64,000 bases of DNA, from NCBI RefSeq assembly GCF_012939955.1, contig NZ_SPMY01000011.1:62001-126000 (forward strand). Reading direction: 5' to 3'. The stretch comes from Candidatus Accumulibacter phosphatis (GTDB lineage: Bacteria > Pseudomonadota > Gammaproteobacteria > Burkholderiales > Rhodocyclaceae). The first letter of the stretch is position 1. Each line of letters opens with the position of its first letter. The notes beneath the pieces were generated by a model that ran no database searches, was not told the DNA's origin, and was given only the letters and a program-made list of their open reading frames with translations. Below, one piece after another: positions 55,583-64,000 of this stretch. The translations under genes and the position numbers were made by a program.

Positions 55583-56635
55583 ATGGAATTCCTCGGATTT
55601 ACGCTTCGCAACAACCTGTTTGTCGCGCCGATGGCAGGTGTGACCGATCGACCTTTCCGGCAACTTTGCAAGAGCCTGGGCGCCGGCCTCGCGGTCTCCG
55701 AGATGGTGACCTCGAACTCGCTGCTCTACGGTAGCGCGAAGACTCGCCGGCGCGCCAATCATGAAGGCGAAGTGGCCCCGATCTCGGTGCAGATCGCTGG
55801 CGCCGACCCCGCAATGATGGCAGCTGCCGCACGCTACAACGTCGATCGCGGAGCACAGATCGTCGACATCAACATGGGCTGCCCAGCCAAGAAGATCTGC
55901 AACGTCATGGCCGGCTCGGCCCTGCTCCGCGACGAGCCGCTGGTGGGAAAGATCCTCGCGGCGGTGGTCAATGCGGTCCCGCAGACGCCAGTGACCCTGA
56001 AGATCCGAACCGGCTGGGACACCAGCAACCGCAACGCCCTGAGCATTCTGAAGATCGCCGAGCAGTCGGGTATCCGGGCACTGGCGATGCACGGGCGGAC
56101 ACGCGCCTGTGGCTACAGCGGACACGCCGAGTACGACACCATCCGCGCGGTGAAGGCCGCGGCCCGCATTCCGCTGATCGCCAACGGCGATATCGTCTCA
56201 CCGGAAACGGCAAAGTTCGTTCTCGACAGCACCGGTGCCGACGCTCTGATGATCGGCCGTGCGGCCCAGGGCCGCCCCTGGCTGTTCCGTGAGATCGAGC
56301 ATTTCCTGAAAACCGGCACACATCTGCTGCCGCCCCGAGTCACGGAAATTCATCGCATTCTGCTTGCCCACCTGGAAGACCTTTATCTCTTTTATGGCAC
56401 AGAGACCGGCGTGCGCATCGCGCGCAAGCATATCTCCTGGTACACCAAGGGTCTGGTCGGATCGGCCGCATTCCGCCACATGATGAACCAATTGCCGACC
56501 ATCGCCCTGCAGCGGCAAGCGGTCAACGACTTTTTCCTGACGCTCGCCGAGCATCACGAGCACCTGCCCTACGTCAATAGCGATCCGGCCGCGCCGGTGC
56601 TAAGCAACGCCCATTGTGAGGATCTCGCCGCATGA
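55583..56635 (+). CDS. dusB: tRNA-dihydrouridine synthase B
   Basis: 350 residues from ATG 55583; homology begins at MEFLGFTLRNNLFVAPMAGV and the upstream extension is unrelated. Motifs: VDINMGCPAKKICNVMAGSA with the catalytic Cys (~103), KIRTGWD, MHGRTRACGYSG, ANGDI and DALMIGRAAQGRPW (FMN phosphate). It reduces uridines in the tRNA D-loop. It overlaps fis by four bases, the classic dusB-fis pair. Confidence 0.95.
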   Translation: MEFLGFTLRNNLFVAPMAGVTDRPFRQLCKSLGAGLAVSEMVTSNSLLYGSAKTRRRANHEGEVAPISVQIAGADPAMMAAAARYNVDRGAQIVDINMGCPAKKICNVMAGSALLRDEPLVGKILAAVVNAVPQTPVTLKIRTGWDTSNRNALSILKIAEQSGIRALAMHGRTRACGYSGHAEYDTIRAVKAAARIPLIANGDIVSPETAKFVLDSTGADALMIGRAAQGRPWLFREIEHFLKTGTHLLPPRVTEIHRILLAHLEDLYLFYGTETGVRIARKHISWYTKGLVGSAAFRHMMNQLPTIALQRQAVNDFFLTLAEHHEHLPYVNSDPAAPVLSNAHCEDLAA

Positions 56636-56883
56636 AGCGACATCACGACGAGGAAGAAGATATTGCCAGTTTCGTCCGCAAGGCACTGGAAAGCTATTTC
56701 CTGCACCTTGACGGCGAAAAGCCGGCGCCGGTTTACGAGATGGTGATCAAAAGCGTCGAACGCCCGATGCTCGAAGTCGTTCTCAAGCAGGCCGGCGGCA
56801 ACCAGACTTTCGCTGCCGAGATACTCGGAATCAACCGCAACACGCTGCGCAAGAAGCTGGTCGATCACCGGCTAATCGCCTGA
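56632..56883 (+). CDS. fis: Fis-family nucleoid protein
   Basis: 83 residues, slightly shorter than the 98 of E. coli. The C-terminal helix-turn-helix is strongly conserved ([22 protein letters not shown]). It acts as a growth-phase nucleoid and transcription factor. The start ATG lies in the dusB stop (ATGA). Confidence 0.94.
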   Translation: MKRHHDEEEDIASFVRKALESYFLHLDGEKPAPVYEMVIKSVERPMLEVVLKQAGGNQTFAAEILGINRNTLRKKLVDHRLIA

Positions 56884-56947
56884 ACGATCATCGCCTGAAC
56901 GGCCTTCTTGCTCCAATCCTCCTTCCCCTGCCGCAAACCTGCCCACC

Positions 56948-58513
56948 ATGAAAATACGTCAAGCCCTGATCAGCCTCTCCAACAAGAATCATGCTCTCGA
57001 ATTTGCCCAGGGCCTGGTCGCCCACGGTGTCAAACTGCTATCGACCGGCGGCACGGCAAAAATCCTGCGTGATGCCGGGCTGGAGGTGACCGAGGTCGGT
57101 GATTACACGGGCTTTCCGGAAATGCTCGACGGCCGCGTAAAGACACTGCATCCGAAGGTGCACGGCGGCATCCTGGCCCGCCGCGATCTGCCAGAACACC
57201 TGACGACCATTGCGCAACATGGCATTCCGACCATCGATCTGGTTTGCGTCAATCTCTATCCTTTCCGGGAAACGATTGCCAAACCCGAGGTGACGCTCGC
57301 CGAGGCAATCGAGAACATCGACATCGGCGGCCCGGCAATGCTGCGTTCAGCGGCCAAGAACTACACCGGCGTAGCCGTGGTCACCGATCCTGACGACTAC
57401 CCGGCGCTGCTCTCGGAAATGGCGGCCAACGAAGGCGGTCTGACGGCGGCCACGCGCTTCGCCCTGGCCAAGAAGGCCTTCGTACACACCGCGCGCTACG
57501 ACGCGGCAATCGCCAATTGGCTGACTTCTCTCGACGAAAACGAGCAGGTACAAGCCTTTCCCGAGCGCCTGCAACTCGCCTTTGATCGCGGCGAAACGCT
57601 GCGTTACGGCGAGAACCCACACCAGCAGGCCGCTTTCTACCGTGATCCAGAACCAGTTTCCGGTTCGATCGCCAACTACCAGCAGCTGCAGGGCAAGGAG
57701 CTCTCGTACAACAACATCGCCGACGCCGATGCCGCCTGGGAGTGCGTCAAGAGCTTCGCGACCCCGGCCTGCGTGATTATCAAGCACGCCAATCCCTGCG
57801 GCGTCGCGGTCAGCACCGATCTGCTGTCGGCTTACGAAAAAGCTTTCCAGACCGACTCGACGTCGGCTTTTGGCGGCATCATCGCTTTCAACGGCACGGT
57901 CGACACCGACGTCATCCTGGCCATGAACTCGCGCAAGCACTTCGTCGAGGTCCTGCTCGCTCCCGCGTTCACGGCTGCGGCCCGGGAACTGCTGTCCGGA
58001 AAGCAGAACCTGCGCGTCCTGGAGTTGCCACTGGCCAGGGTCTACCACGGCTTCGAGATGAAGCGCATCGGCGGCGGCCTGCTGCTACAGACGCCCGACA
58101 AGTTCAACGTTCAGGCGTCCGACCTCAAAGTCGTCAGCACCCTGGCGCCGAGCGAGTCGCAAATTGAAGACCTGCTTTTTTCCTATCGCGTCGCCAAATT
58201 CGTCAAGTCCAATGCCATCGTCTTCTGTGGCCATGGCATGACCCTGGGCGTTGGTGCCGGCCAGATGAGCCGCGTCGACTCGACCCGAATTGCCGTAAGC
58301 AAGGCGCAGAGCGCCGGCCTCGATCTGGCCGGCTCGGTGGTCGCTTCGGACGCTTTCTTCCCGTTCCGCGACGGTATCGACGTTCTCGCGGCCGCCGGTG
58401 CCAAGGCGGTCATTCAGCCCGGGGGATCGATGCGCGACGAGGAGGTGATTGCCGCCGCCAACGAGCATGGACTGACAATGGTGTTCACCGGCGCCCGCCA
58501 CTTCCGGCACTGA
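56948..58513 (+). CDS. purH: Bifunctional AICAR formyltransferase / IMP cyclohydrolase
   Basis: 521 residues. The N-terminal MGS-like cyclohydrolase domain ([48 protein letters not shown]) is followed by the formyltransferase domain ([44 protein letters not shown]). It performs the last two steps to IMP. It lies 64 bases after fis. Confidence 0.97.
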   Translation: MKIRQALISLSNKNHALEFAQGLVAHGVKLLSTGGTAKILRDAGLEVTEVGDYTGFPEMLDGRVKTLHPKVHGGILARRDLPEHLTTIAQHGIPTIDLVCVNLYPFRETIAKPEVTLAEAIENIDIGGPAMLRSAAKNYTGVAVVTDPDDYPALLSEMAANEGGLTAATRFALAKKAFVHTARYDAAIANWLTSLDENEQVQAFPERLQLAFDRGETLRYGENPHQQAAFYRDPEPVSGSIANYQQLQGKELSYNNIADADAAWECVKSFATPACVIIKHANPCGVAVSTDLLSAYEKAFQTDSTSAFGGIIAFNGTVDTDVILAMNSRKHFVEVLLAPAFTAAARELLSGKQNLRVLELPLARVYHGFEMKRIGGGLLLQTPDKFNVQASDLKVVSTLAPSESQIEDLLFSYRVAKFVKSNAIVFCGHGMTLGVGAGQMSRVDSTRIAVSKAQSAGLDLAGSVVASDAFFPFRDGIDVLAAAGAKAVIQPGGSMRDEEVIAAANEHGLTMVFTGARHFRH

Positions 58514-58654
58514 GCAAATTTCAACGAAGGCGGCGGCAGTGAAGGGTATGCCAGGCTCTTTTGAGCCAACCTGGATATCCGAAGCCAGATGGCAATCGTC
58601 CTGCTGCGGACCAGCAGCAGGCCGCCATGACCACTCTGAGGGGAGAGGATTTTT

Positions 58655-59962
58655 ATGAAACTACTGGTCATCGGTTCAGGCGGTCGCGAGCATGCACTCG
58701 CCTGGTGTCTGGCGAAGACGCCTGGCCTGCAGAAGGTCTTTGTCGCGCCGGGCAACGCCGGCACGGCTGCGGACCGAGCGCTTGAAAATGTCGCCATCAC
58801 CGATCTCGACGCCCTCGCCGATTTCGCCGAAGAGCAAAAGGTGTCGCTGACCATCGTCGGCCCCGAAGCGCCCCTGGCTGCCGGTATCGTCAATCTCTTT
58901 CGCGCCCGTGGCCTGAAAATCTTCGGCCCAAGCAAGGAAGCCGCGCAGCTCGAAAGCTCGAAGGACTTCGCCAAGCGCTTCATGGCCAGGCACGGCATTC
59001 CGACGGCGCGCTTCGCCACCTTTAGCGAGCGCGCTCCGGCGCACGCCTACATAGACCAACAGGGTGCGCCAATCGTCATCAAGGCCGATGGTCTAGCCGC
59101 CGGAAAAGGGGTGGTGGTGGCGATGACTCGCGACGAAGCGCACGCCGCGCTTGACCGCATGCTGCCGGCCGAAAGTACGTACGCGCCGACGGGCAGCACG
59201 CCAGCGCAGGTGGTCATCGAAGAGTTCCTGGAAGGCGAAGAAGCCAGCTTTATCGTCATGGTCGACGGCAAGGACGTACTGCCACTGGCATCGAGCCAGG
59301 ACCACAAGCGTATCGGCGACGGCGACAGCGGCCCCAACACCGGCGGCATGGGTGCCTACTCGCCGGCCCTGGTGGTGACGCCAGAGGTTCACGCCAAGGC
59401 GATGCGCGAAATCATCCTGCCGACGGTCCGGGGAATGGCTGCCGAGGGCACCCCCTACACCGGTTTCCTCTACGCCGGACTGATGATCGGCAAGGACGGC
59501 TCGGTGAAAACGGTGGAGTTCAATTGTCGCCTGGGCGACCCGGAAGCCCAACCCATCCTGATGCGCCTGAAGTCCGACCTGTTCACGCTGCTCGACCACG
59601 CGGTCGCCGGCAAACTCGACCAGGTCGAAGCCAGTTGGGATCGCCGCGTGGCACTGGGCGTCGTGCTTGCCGCAGCCAACTACCCGGGTACACCGCGTAC
59701 AGGGGACGTCATCAGCGGTCTGCCGAAAGTCAGCGAATACAGCGAATACAGCGAAGATAGCGAAGACAGCCACATTTTCCACGGCGGGACGAGCGAACGC
59801 GATGGTCAGACGGTCACCGCCGGTGGCCGCGTACTTTGCGTCACGGCGCTCGGCGACAACGTCAAGCGAACGCAGAAACGCGCCTACGACCTGATTGTCG
59901 GGATTCACTTCGACGGCATGCAATATCGCCACGACATCGGCCACCGCGCCGTACCGCGATGA
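58655..59962 (+). CDS. purD: Phosphoribosylamine-glycine ligase
   Basis: 435 residues behind GGGGAGAGG. N-terminal [23 protein letters not shown]-grasp region ([16 protein letters not shown]) and [11 protein letters not shown] (metal binding, ~291). In the C-domain, between DVISGLPKV and IFHGG, four nine-base repeats insert (SerGluTyr)2(SerGluAsp)2, about 12 residues longer than typical. It ligates glycine in the second purine step. Confidence 0.96.
   Translation: MKLLVIGSGGREHALAWCLAKTPGLQKVFVAPGNAGTAADRALENVAITDLDALADFAEEQKVSLTIVGPEAPLAAGIVNLFRARGLKIFGPSKEAAQLESSKDFAKRFMARHGIPTARFATFSERAPAHAYIDQQGAPIVIKADGLAAGKGVVVAMTRDEAHAALDRMLPAESTYAPTGSTPAQVVIEEFLEGEEASFIVMVDGKDVLPLASSQDHKRIGDGDSGPNTGGMGAYSPALVVTPEVHAKAMREIILPTVRGMAAEGTPYTGFLYAGLMIGKDGSVKTVEFNCRLGDPEAQPILMRLKSDLFTLLDHAVAGKLDQVEASWDRRVALGVVLAAANYPGTPRTGDVISGLPKVSEYSEYSEDSEDSHIFHGGTSERDGQTVTAGGRVLCVTALGDNVKRTQKRAYDLIVGIHFDGMQYRHDIGHRAVPR
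59732..59767. repeat. 9-bp tandem repeat in purD
   Basis: Four head-to-tail units: AGCGAATAC twice, then AGCGAAGAT and AGCGAAGAC. The repeat is in frame. Confidence 0.92.
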
Positions 59963-60005
59963 GCAATGCAGCAAGGCAGGGCGGCTCGGCCAGCGAAAGC
60001 TTGCG

Positions 60006-60923
60006 ATGATCGACACGGCACTCCTGAGGAGCTACTTCACCGGCCTGCAGACGCGCATTGTCGCGGCGCTCGAAGATATCGAGGGCACTCCTGGGCCAGC
60101 ATTCCGTGCCGATGCCTGGCAAAAAGCGGAGGGCGAACCGCTTGCCGGCAATGGCTGCACCAGCATTATCGAGGCTGGCCGCGTATTCGAGCGCGGTGGG
60201 GTTGCCTTCTCGCAGGTCAGCGGTTCCGCGCTACCCGCTTCGGCGACCGCCAAGCGCCCCGAACTGGCCGGTCGCGCTTTTGAAGCCATGGGTGTTTCCC
60301 TGGTATTACACCCGGAAAACCCTTACTGCCCGACCGCGCACATGAACGTGCGCGCGCTGGTGGCGAGCAAGGCCGATGCGCCAGCGGTGTGGTGGTTCGG
60401 CGGCGGCATGGACCTCACCCCCTACTATCCGGTCAGTGAAGACATCCGGCATTTCCACGCCACCTGCAAGAAAGCCTTGCAGCCTTTCGGCGATGACGTC
60501 TACGGCCGGTACAAGAAGTGGTGCGACGAATACTTTTTCCTCAAGCACCGCAAAGAGCCCCGCGGGGTCGGTGGCGTATTCTTCGATGATCTGAGCGAGG
60601 GCGGCTTTGAGCGCTGCTTCGCCCTGACACAAGCCGTCGGCGAAGCGTTTACCGAAGCCTACCTGCCGATCATCGACAAGCGCCGGGACCTACCCTACGG
60701 TGAACGCGAGCGTGACTTCCAGGCCTATCGGCGCGGGCGCTATGTCGAGTTCAATCTGGTCTGGGACCGCGGCACTCTTTTCGGCTTGCAGTCGGGCGGG
60801 CGAACGGAATCCATCCTGATGTCACTGCCGCCGATTGTCAAATGGCGTTACGACTGGCAACCCACCGCCGGCAGCCCGGAGGCCGAACTCTACGAGATGC
60901 TGCAACCGCGCGACTGGGCCTAG
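60006..60923 (+). CDS. hemF: Oxygen-dependent coproporphyrinogen III oxidase
   Basis: 305 residues from ATG 60006; upstream extension is non-homologous. Conserved stretches are [63 protein letters not shown] and [10 protein letters not shown]. It converts coproporphyrinogen III to protoporphyrinogen IX using O2, indicating aerobic heme synthesis. It converges with hemY. Confidence 0.97.
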   Translation: MIDTALLRSYFTGLQTRIVAALEDIEGTPGPAFRADAWQKAEGEPLAGNGCTSIIEAGRVFERGGVAFSQVSGSALPASATAKRPELAGRAFEAMGVSLVLHPENPYCPTAHMNVRALVASKADAPAVWWFGGGMDLTPYYPVSEDIRHFHATCKKALQPFGDDVYGRYKKWCDEYFFLKHRKEPRGVGGVFFDDLSEGGFERCFALTQAVGEAFTEAYLPIIDKRRDLPYGERERDFQAYRRGRYVEFNLVWDRGTLFGLQSGGRTESILMSLPPIVKWRYDWQPTAGSPEAELYEMLQPRDWA

Positions 60924-60961
60924 CTAGCCTAAGGTGCAAGTCGTAGACGCGGTTCACGAAC

Positions 60962-60989
60962 GTCCCTTCTCCGCTGCGGGAGAAGGGAC
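60962..60989. terminator. Bidirectional hairpin between hemF and hemY
   Basis: An 11-bp perfect stem GTCCCTTCTCC / GGAGAAGGGAC with a six-base loop directly abuts the hemY stop. No T-run follows. The stem resembles the core of the dispersed repeat at 22996 and 40163. Confidence 0.6.
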
Positions 60990-62234
60990 TTAGCCGGGCA
61001 ATCGAGGTACTGACTGTGACTGCTGAGCTGAGCTGACCGCCAGTCGAAGCAGCGGCGTCGCAGGGCGCAGGGCGACCTGCTCGGCAGCTGCCCGGTAGTG
61101 CGGCATGGCCTCATCCCAGCGTTCGGTCTGTTCGAAGAGGCGGGCGAGTTCCAGCCTGACCGCGCGCTGATCGACCAGCGATAGCGAAGCCTCGAGGTAG
61201 ATTTGCGCCTTGCCCCACAAGCGCTGCTGCAAGCACAGGCGGCCCAAAGTGAGTAGTAGTTGTGCGTCCTCGGGATGCTGCGGCAGCCATTTCTCGGCGC
61301 GCGCAATACAGGAGGTCAGGTCGCGGCCCCGCACCTGGCCATAGAGTTGTATCAGATCCGAATCCCACTGCGTGTCGAGTTGCTTCTCGATCATCCGCTG
61401 CGCCTCATCGTCAACCCCGTGTTCGAGCAAGGCTTGGCAAGAGGTTTGCGTCAGCCGCAGGCTACGTTCCTTGGCCGGAATAGCGCGCAGGTAGGCCAGC
61501 AATTGGCCCTCGTCCGCCGCCTGCTGCTGGCGGATGGTTTCCTGATGTGCCTGGGTCTTTATTTCCTGCACCAGTTCAGGCGGCAAAGCGTCGCGCTTCT
61601 CGAGTACGCGCGCCAGTTTCAGGACCTCCGGCCAGTTTCCGCAACCCTGCTGGGCACGCAGTTCAAGGCGCAGTGCTGCGATGTGCCGACCAGAGATGTT
61701 CTGCAGCGCCTGCAACACGCTTACGGCCTCACCGTATTGCTCATGGTCAATGGCCATCTCTGCTTCCAGCATCAGCCGTGCAGGGTCGAGACGCGGGTTG
61801 TTAACGCGACCGAGCCACTCCTGCTCTTTCTCGGGTTCGCGCAGACCATGCGCCGCTCGCGCTGCCAACAGCGCTGCCAAGCCCGGATCCTGCCCGGCAG
61901 CGTAGGCCTCACCGGCTTTCTTCAAGGCCTGCGTGAAACGCCCTTCTAAAAGCAGGCGAATGGCCTCGTGAAAAGACGCCGTGGCTTTCTCACGACGGCG
62001 ACGCGCGCGATAGCCAGAAACCCGACTTGGCAGGGAGAGCGTCAGGCCAATGGTGCGCAGCACCAAGAACAGCAGTACGAAGGCGAGAACAAAGAGGATG
62101 ATCGCCAGACTGAGGGCGACCTCAATACGATACGGTGGTACGATCAGCAGCACATAGCCGTCGTTGACCCGTGCTGTCAGCGAAACGCCGACAGCCATGG
62201 CAGCAAGTGCCAGTAGCCAAAGTAGTCCTCTCAC
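60990..62234 (-). CDS. hemY: HemY-like heme-biosynthesis TPR membrane protein
   Basis: 414 residues. Two N-terminal membrane helices (LWLLALAAMAVGVSL and LSLAIILFVLAFVLLFLVL) precede a long TPR-type helical region. The family accompanies hemX and hemD in gamma- and betaproteobacteria and is thought to assist protoporphyrin or heme synthesis; it is not the Bacillus HemY oxidase. It starts with GTG overlapping the hemX stop (GTGA). Confidence 0.9.
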   Translation of the reverse strand: MRGLLWLLALAAMAVGVSLTARVNDGYVLLIVPPYRIEVALSLAIILFVLAFVLLFLVLRTIGLTLSLPSRVSGYRARRRREKATASFHEAIRLLLEGRFTQALKKAGEAYAAGQDPGLAALLAARAAHGLREPEKEQEWLGRVNNPRLDPARLMLEAEMAIDHEQYGEAVSVLQALQNISGRHIAALRLELRAQQGCGNWPEVLKLARVLEKRDALPPELVQEIKTQAHQETIRQQQAADEGQLLAYLRAIPAKERSLRLTQTSCQALLEHGVDDEAQRMIEKQLDTQWDSDLIQLYGQVRGRDLTSCIARAEKWLPQHPEDAQLLLTLGRLCLQQRLWGKAQIYLEASLSLVDQRAVRLELARLFEQTERWDEAMPHYRAAAEQVALRPATPLLRLAVSSAQQSQSVPRLPG

Positions 62235-63703
62235 TGGCGCTCCTGACCAAGCTTGACGGTCTTGACTGCAGACCTGCTTTCGTTAAGCGTCGGCATCTCG
62301 ATGTTGATCTCGGTGGCGATGAGCTGTTCGAGATTGGCTTGCGCGGTCTGCAACGAGGCAGCGCTGGAATCGAAATAGCGATTCATCCACGCCTGAGCAT
62401 GCTTGAGCTCGTTCTGGAAAGTCCATTGATCACGGGCCAGCAGAGCGAGGCGAGCATTCAGCAAACGCAACTTGAGATTTTCGCGCAGAAAGAACGCCTG
62501 ACCGGGCGTCAGCAAGGCCGGCTCATCGCGGTCAAAACGCTGGATGCGGACCAGGGATTTCACTTCGCCCCAGACCTCGCGGCCCAACCGCTGCCACAGC
62601 TCGGCGCTGACCAGTTTCTGCCAGAAGTCGACACTGGTCAGCGCAGGCCATTCGGCAGGCACTGGCGCTGGGGCGGCCTGCGCGGCATCTTTCGCGTCGT
62701 CGCCATGCGCCGGGGAACGCCCATCGACGGCCAGAGGAATCGTATCGAGCGCATTGATGACGCTTTCCAGGCGCAAGCTCATGGCCGCAACATCGATCTG
62801 CGGCAAGGCGCGCAGAAGTTCGAGATCGCTGCTCAAAACCTTGCGCAGACTGACGAACTGTGGTCGGCTGCTTGCCGCCAAACGGGTTTCGGCACTTTGC
62901 AGGGCGAGGACGGCGGCCTGCACATTACCTGCCAGCTGCAACTGCTGAGCAGCCAGGGTCAGGCTTTGCTCGACCTCGGCCAGCGCCAACTCATCCCGGC
63001 TGCGAGCCACATCCTGGTATAACTTCTCGAGCATCGCCTGCTGGCTCTGCGATTCGCCAACCTTCGCCTCAAGCGCAGCGAGGCGCCCGAGGAGGCCAGC
63101 CATCTGATCGCTCGCCCCCTTGGACAGGGCGCGGACTTCCGCGCCACTCGAATCGCTATCGGCCAGGCGGCGAGCCAACTCCTGCTGCGTATCGGCCATC
63201 TTCTGCCGGGTTTCGAACCACTGCCAGGCCACCAGACCAAGGACTATCAGCACCACCAGCAACCAGGGATTGCGCCAGTCAGGCGACTGCTGACTCGCCG
63301 CGGCCGGATTAGCCGCTGGCCCGCTTGCCGCCGGCTGCTCGCTAGCAACTGACGCACCGTCAGACACCGGCTCACTAGCCACGGCTGGCGTCGCTGCAGG
63401 ATCCTCGACAGCGGCGGGTGTCGCTGCGGCGGGGGTGGAGCCATCGAGCGTTGCCTGCGCGTCCGGCAAGGGCTTCTGTTGGGCCAGGGGCTCGGCTTCC
63501 GATGCCGCTTGTTCGGCCTCCGGCAAGGAGTCCTTTTCGGGCAGCGGATCCGTCTCCGGCCGCTGCTCACTCGCGGGGAAAGACTCGCTTTCCAGCGATG
63601 TCCGAGAACCCGGCGGCGGCTCGTCTGCTGGCGGCTTGCCAGCCGACTCAGCGGCAGCCTGCTCGGGGAGTGAAGACCTTGGGTCGATTTTTTCTTTCAT
63701 CAT
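62231..63703 (-). CDS. hemX: HemX-like uroporphyrinogen-locus membrane protein
   Basis: 490 residues from ATG 63703, chosen because it overlaps the hemD stop as ATGA; a TTG further upstream is unlikely. A ~160-residue Pro/Ala/Glu/Ser-rich cytosolic N-terminus is followed by one membrane helix (NPWLLVVLIVLGLVAWQW), a coiled coil and a helical periplasmic domain. This matches HemX of hemD-hemX-hemY operons, often (mis)annotated as uroporphyrin-III C-methyltransferase; no SAM motif is visible. Its exact role is uncertain. Confidence 0.88.
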   Translation of the reverse strand: MMKEKIDPRSSLPEQAAAESAGKPPADEPPPGSRTSLESESFPASEQRPETDPLPEKDSLPEAEQAASEAEPLAQQKPLPDAQATLDGSTPAAATPAAVEDPAATPAVASEPVSDGASVASEQPAASGPAANPAAASQQSPDWRNPWLLVVLIVLGLVAWQWFETRQKMADTQQELARRLADSDSSGAEVRALSKGASDQMAGLLGRLAALEAKVGESQSQQAMLEKLYQDVARSRDELALAEVEQSLTLAAQQLQLAGNVQAAVLALQSAETRLAASSRPQFVSLRKVLSSDLELLRALPQIDVAAMSLRLESVINALDTIPLAVDGRSPAHGDDAKDAAQAAPAPVPAEWPALTSVDFWQKLVSAELWQRLGREVWGEVKSLVRIQRFDRDEPALLTPGQAFFLRENLKLRLLNARLALLARDQWTFQNELKHAQAWMNRYFDSSAASLQTAQANLEQLIATEINIEMPTLNESRSAVKTVKLGQERQ

Positions 63704-64000
63704 GACCGCCAATTATATACGTTCAGAGCAGCAATGATCCCAGCATCTGCCGGTTCGGTCAGAATCACCCGCTGCAAACCAAGTTTCCGCGCCAGCTCGG
63801 CAATTCGTGGGTGTGGCACGAACACCGGAGTAGTGCGCAGAGACGCACGCGCGGGGGCGTCGAGCAGGTCGACCAGGTTACGCAACCCCTCGCTGGATGA
63901 AACTGTGAGCGCGTCAAGCTGCTCGCTGCGCCACAGCGCTTCAAGCACTGCCGCGCTGTCGGGCGCGGAGCGCTGATAACAACTTACATAGTCGACCTCG
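63700..64000 (-). CDS. hemD: Uroporphyrinogen-III synthase, C-terminal part (runs off the window end)
   Basis: The minus-strand frame is open from the window edge to the TGA at 63700, about 99 residues. It contains VDYVSCYQRSAPDSAAV, then LTVSSSEGLRNLVDLL and the C-terminal FVPHPRIAELARKLG, which match the second lobe of HemD. It closes the tetrapyrrole ring with D-ring inversion. It overlaps hemX by four bases. Confidence 0.87.
   Translation of the reverse strand, partial: EVDYVSCYQRSAPDSAAVLEALWRSEQLDALTVSSSEGLRNLVDLLDAPARASLRTTPVFVPHPRIAELARKLGLQRVILTEPADAGIIAALNVYNWRS

Overview
The window is a high-GC bacterial chromosome segment. Its gene order and content fit a betaproteobacterium of the Rhodocyclales, probably close to Candidatus Accumulibacter or Dechloromonas; this placement is an inference from gene neighbourhoods and was not computed. 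Supporting features are lptD-surA-pdxA-rsmA, minCDE, dusB-fis-purH-purD-hemF, hemD-hemX-hemY, form II RuBisCO with cbbQ/cbbO, a divergent tkt-gap-pyk-purC run, and a PEP-CTERM exported protein behind a sigma-54-like promoter.

Layout. (1) 1-8512, minus strand: six tightly packed genes for a YibI/YibH-like exporter module with a NodT outer-membrane lipoprotein, a GH63-type glucosidase, a GMC oxidoreductase and an MFS carrier. (2) 9169-13579, plus strand: an isolated three-gene accessory cluster made of an SznF-like cupin protein, a carrier-less NRPS adenylation protein with a half condensation domain, and a YqcI/YcgG protein of the heme guanidine N-hydroxylase (DcsA) family. It is flanked by gene-free DNA and a beheaded dcu transporter gene. 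It is the best candidate here for an undescribed biosynthetic system (N-hydroxyguanidine or N-N bond chemistry). (3) 15067-20403, minus: a second exporter operon (AI-2E permease, NodT, HlyD, DUF2955, K+ channel). (4) 20709-25710: aspA, a small secreted protein, decayed mobile and toxin remnants, a TPR protein and the PEP-CTERM protein. (5) 26109-34225: cbbM-cbbQ-cbbO (minus) diverging from tkt-gap (plus), with a cbbY stump upstream of cbbM. (6) 34562-42606, plus: pyk, purC, a DUF2189 protein, prlC, a thioredoxin-fold protein, xth, a Crp/Fnr regulator and a DUF2892 protein with a CRP-type operator in front. (7) 42656-48772, minus: rsmA, pdxA, surA and lptD, the outer-membrane biogenesis operon. 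(8) 48923-60923, plus: amgK-murU (peptidoglycan recycling), pepP, ubiH, minCDE, dusB-fis, purH, purD, hemF. (9) 60990-64000, minus: hemY, hemX and the 3' part of hemD.

The core genes support carbon fixation through the Calvin cycle and lower glycolysis, purine and heme synthesis, cell division placement and envelope assembly. The accessory parts are the two exporter modules, the N-oxygenation candidate cluster, the PEP-CTERM gene and several decaying gene fragments. No tRNA, rRNA, CRISPR array or intact insertion sequence was recognised by eye.
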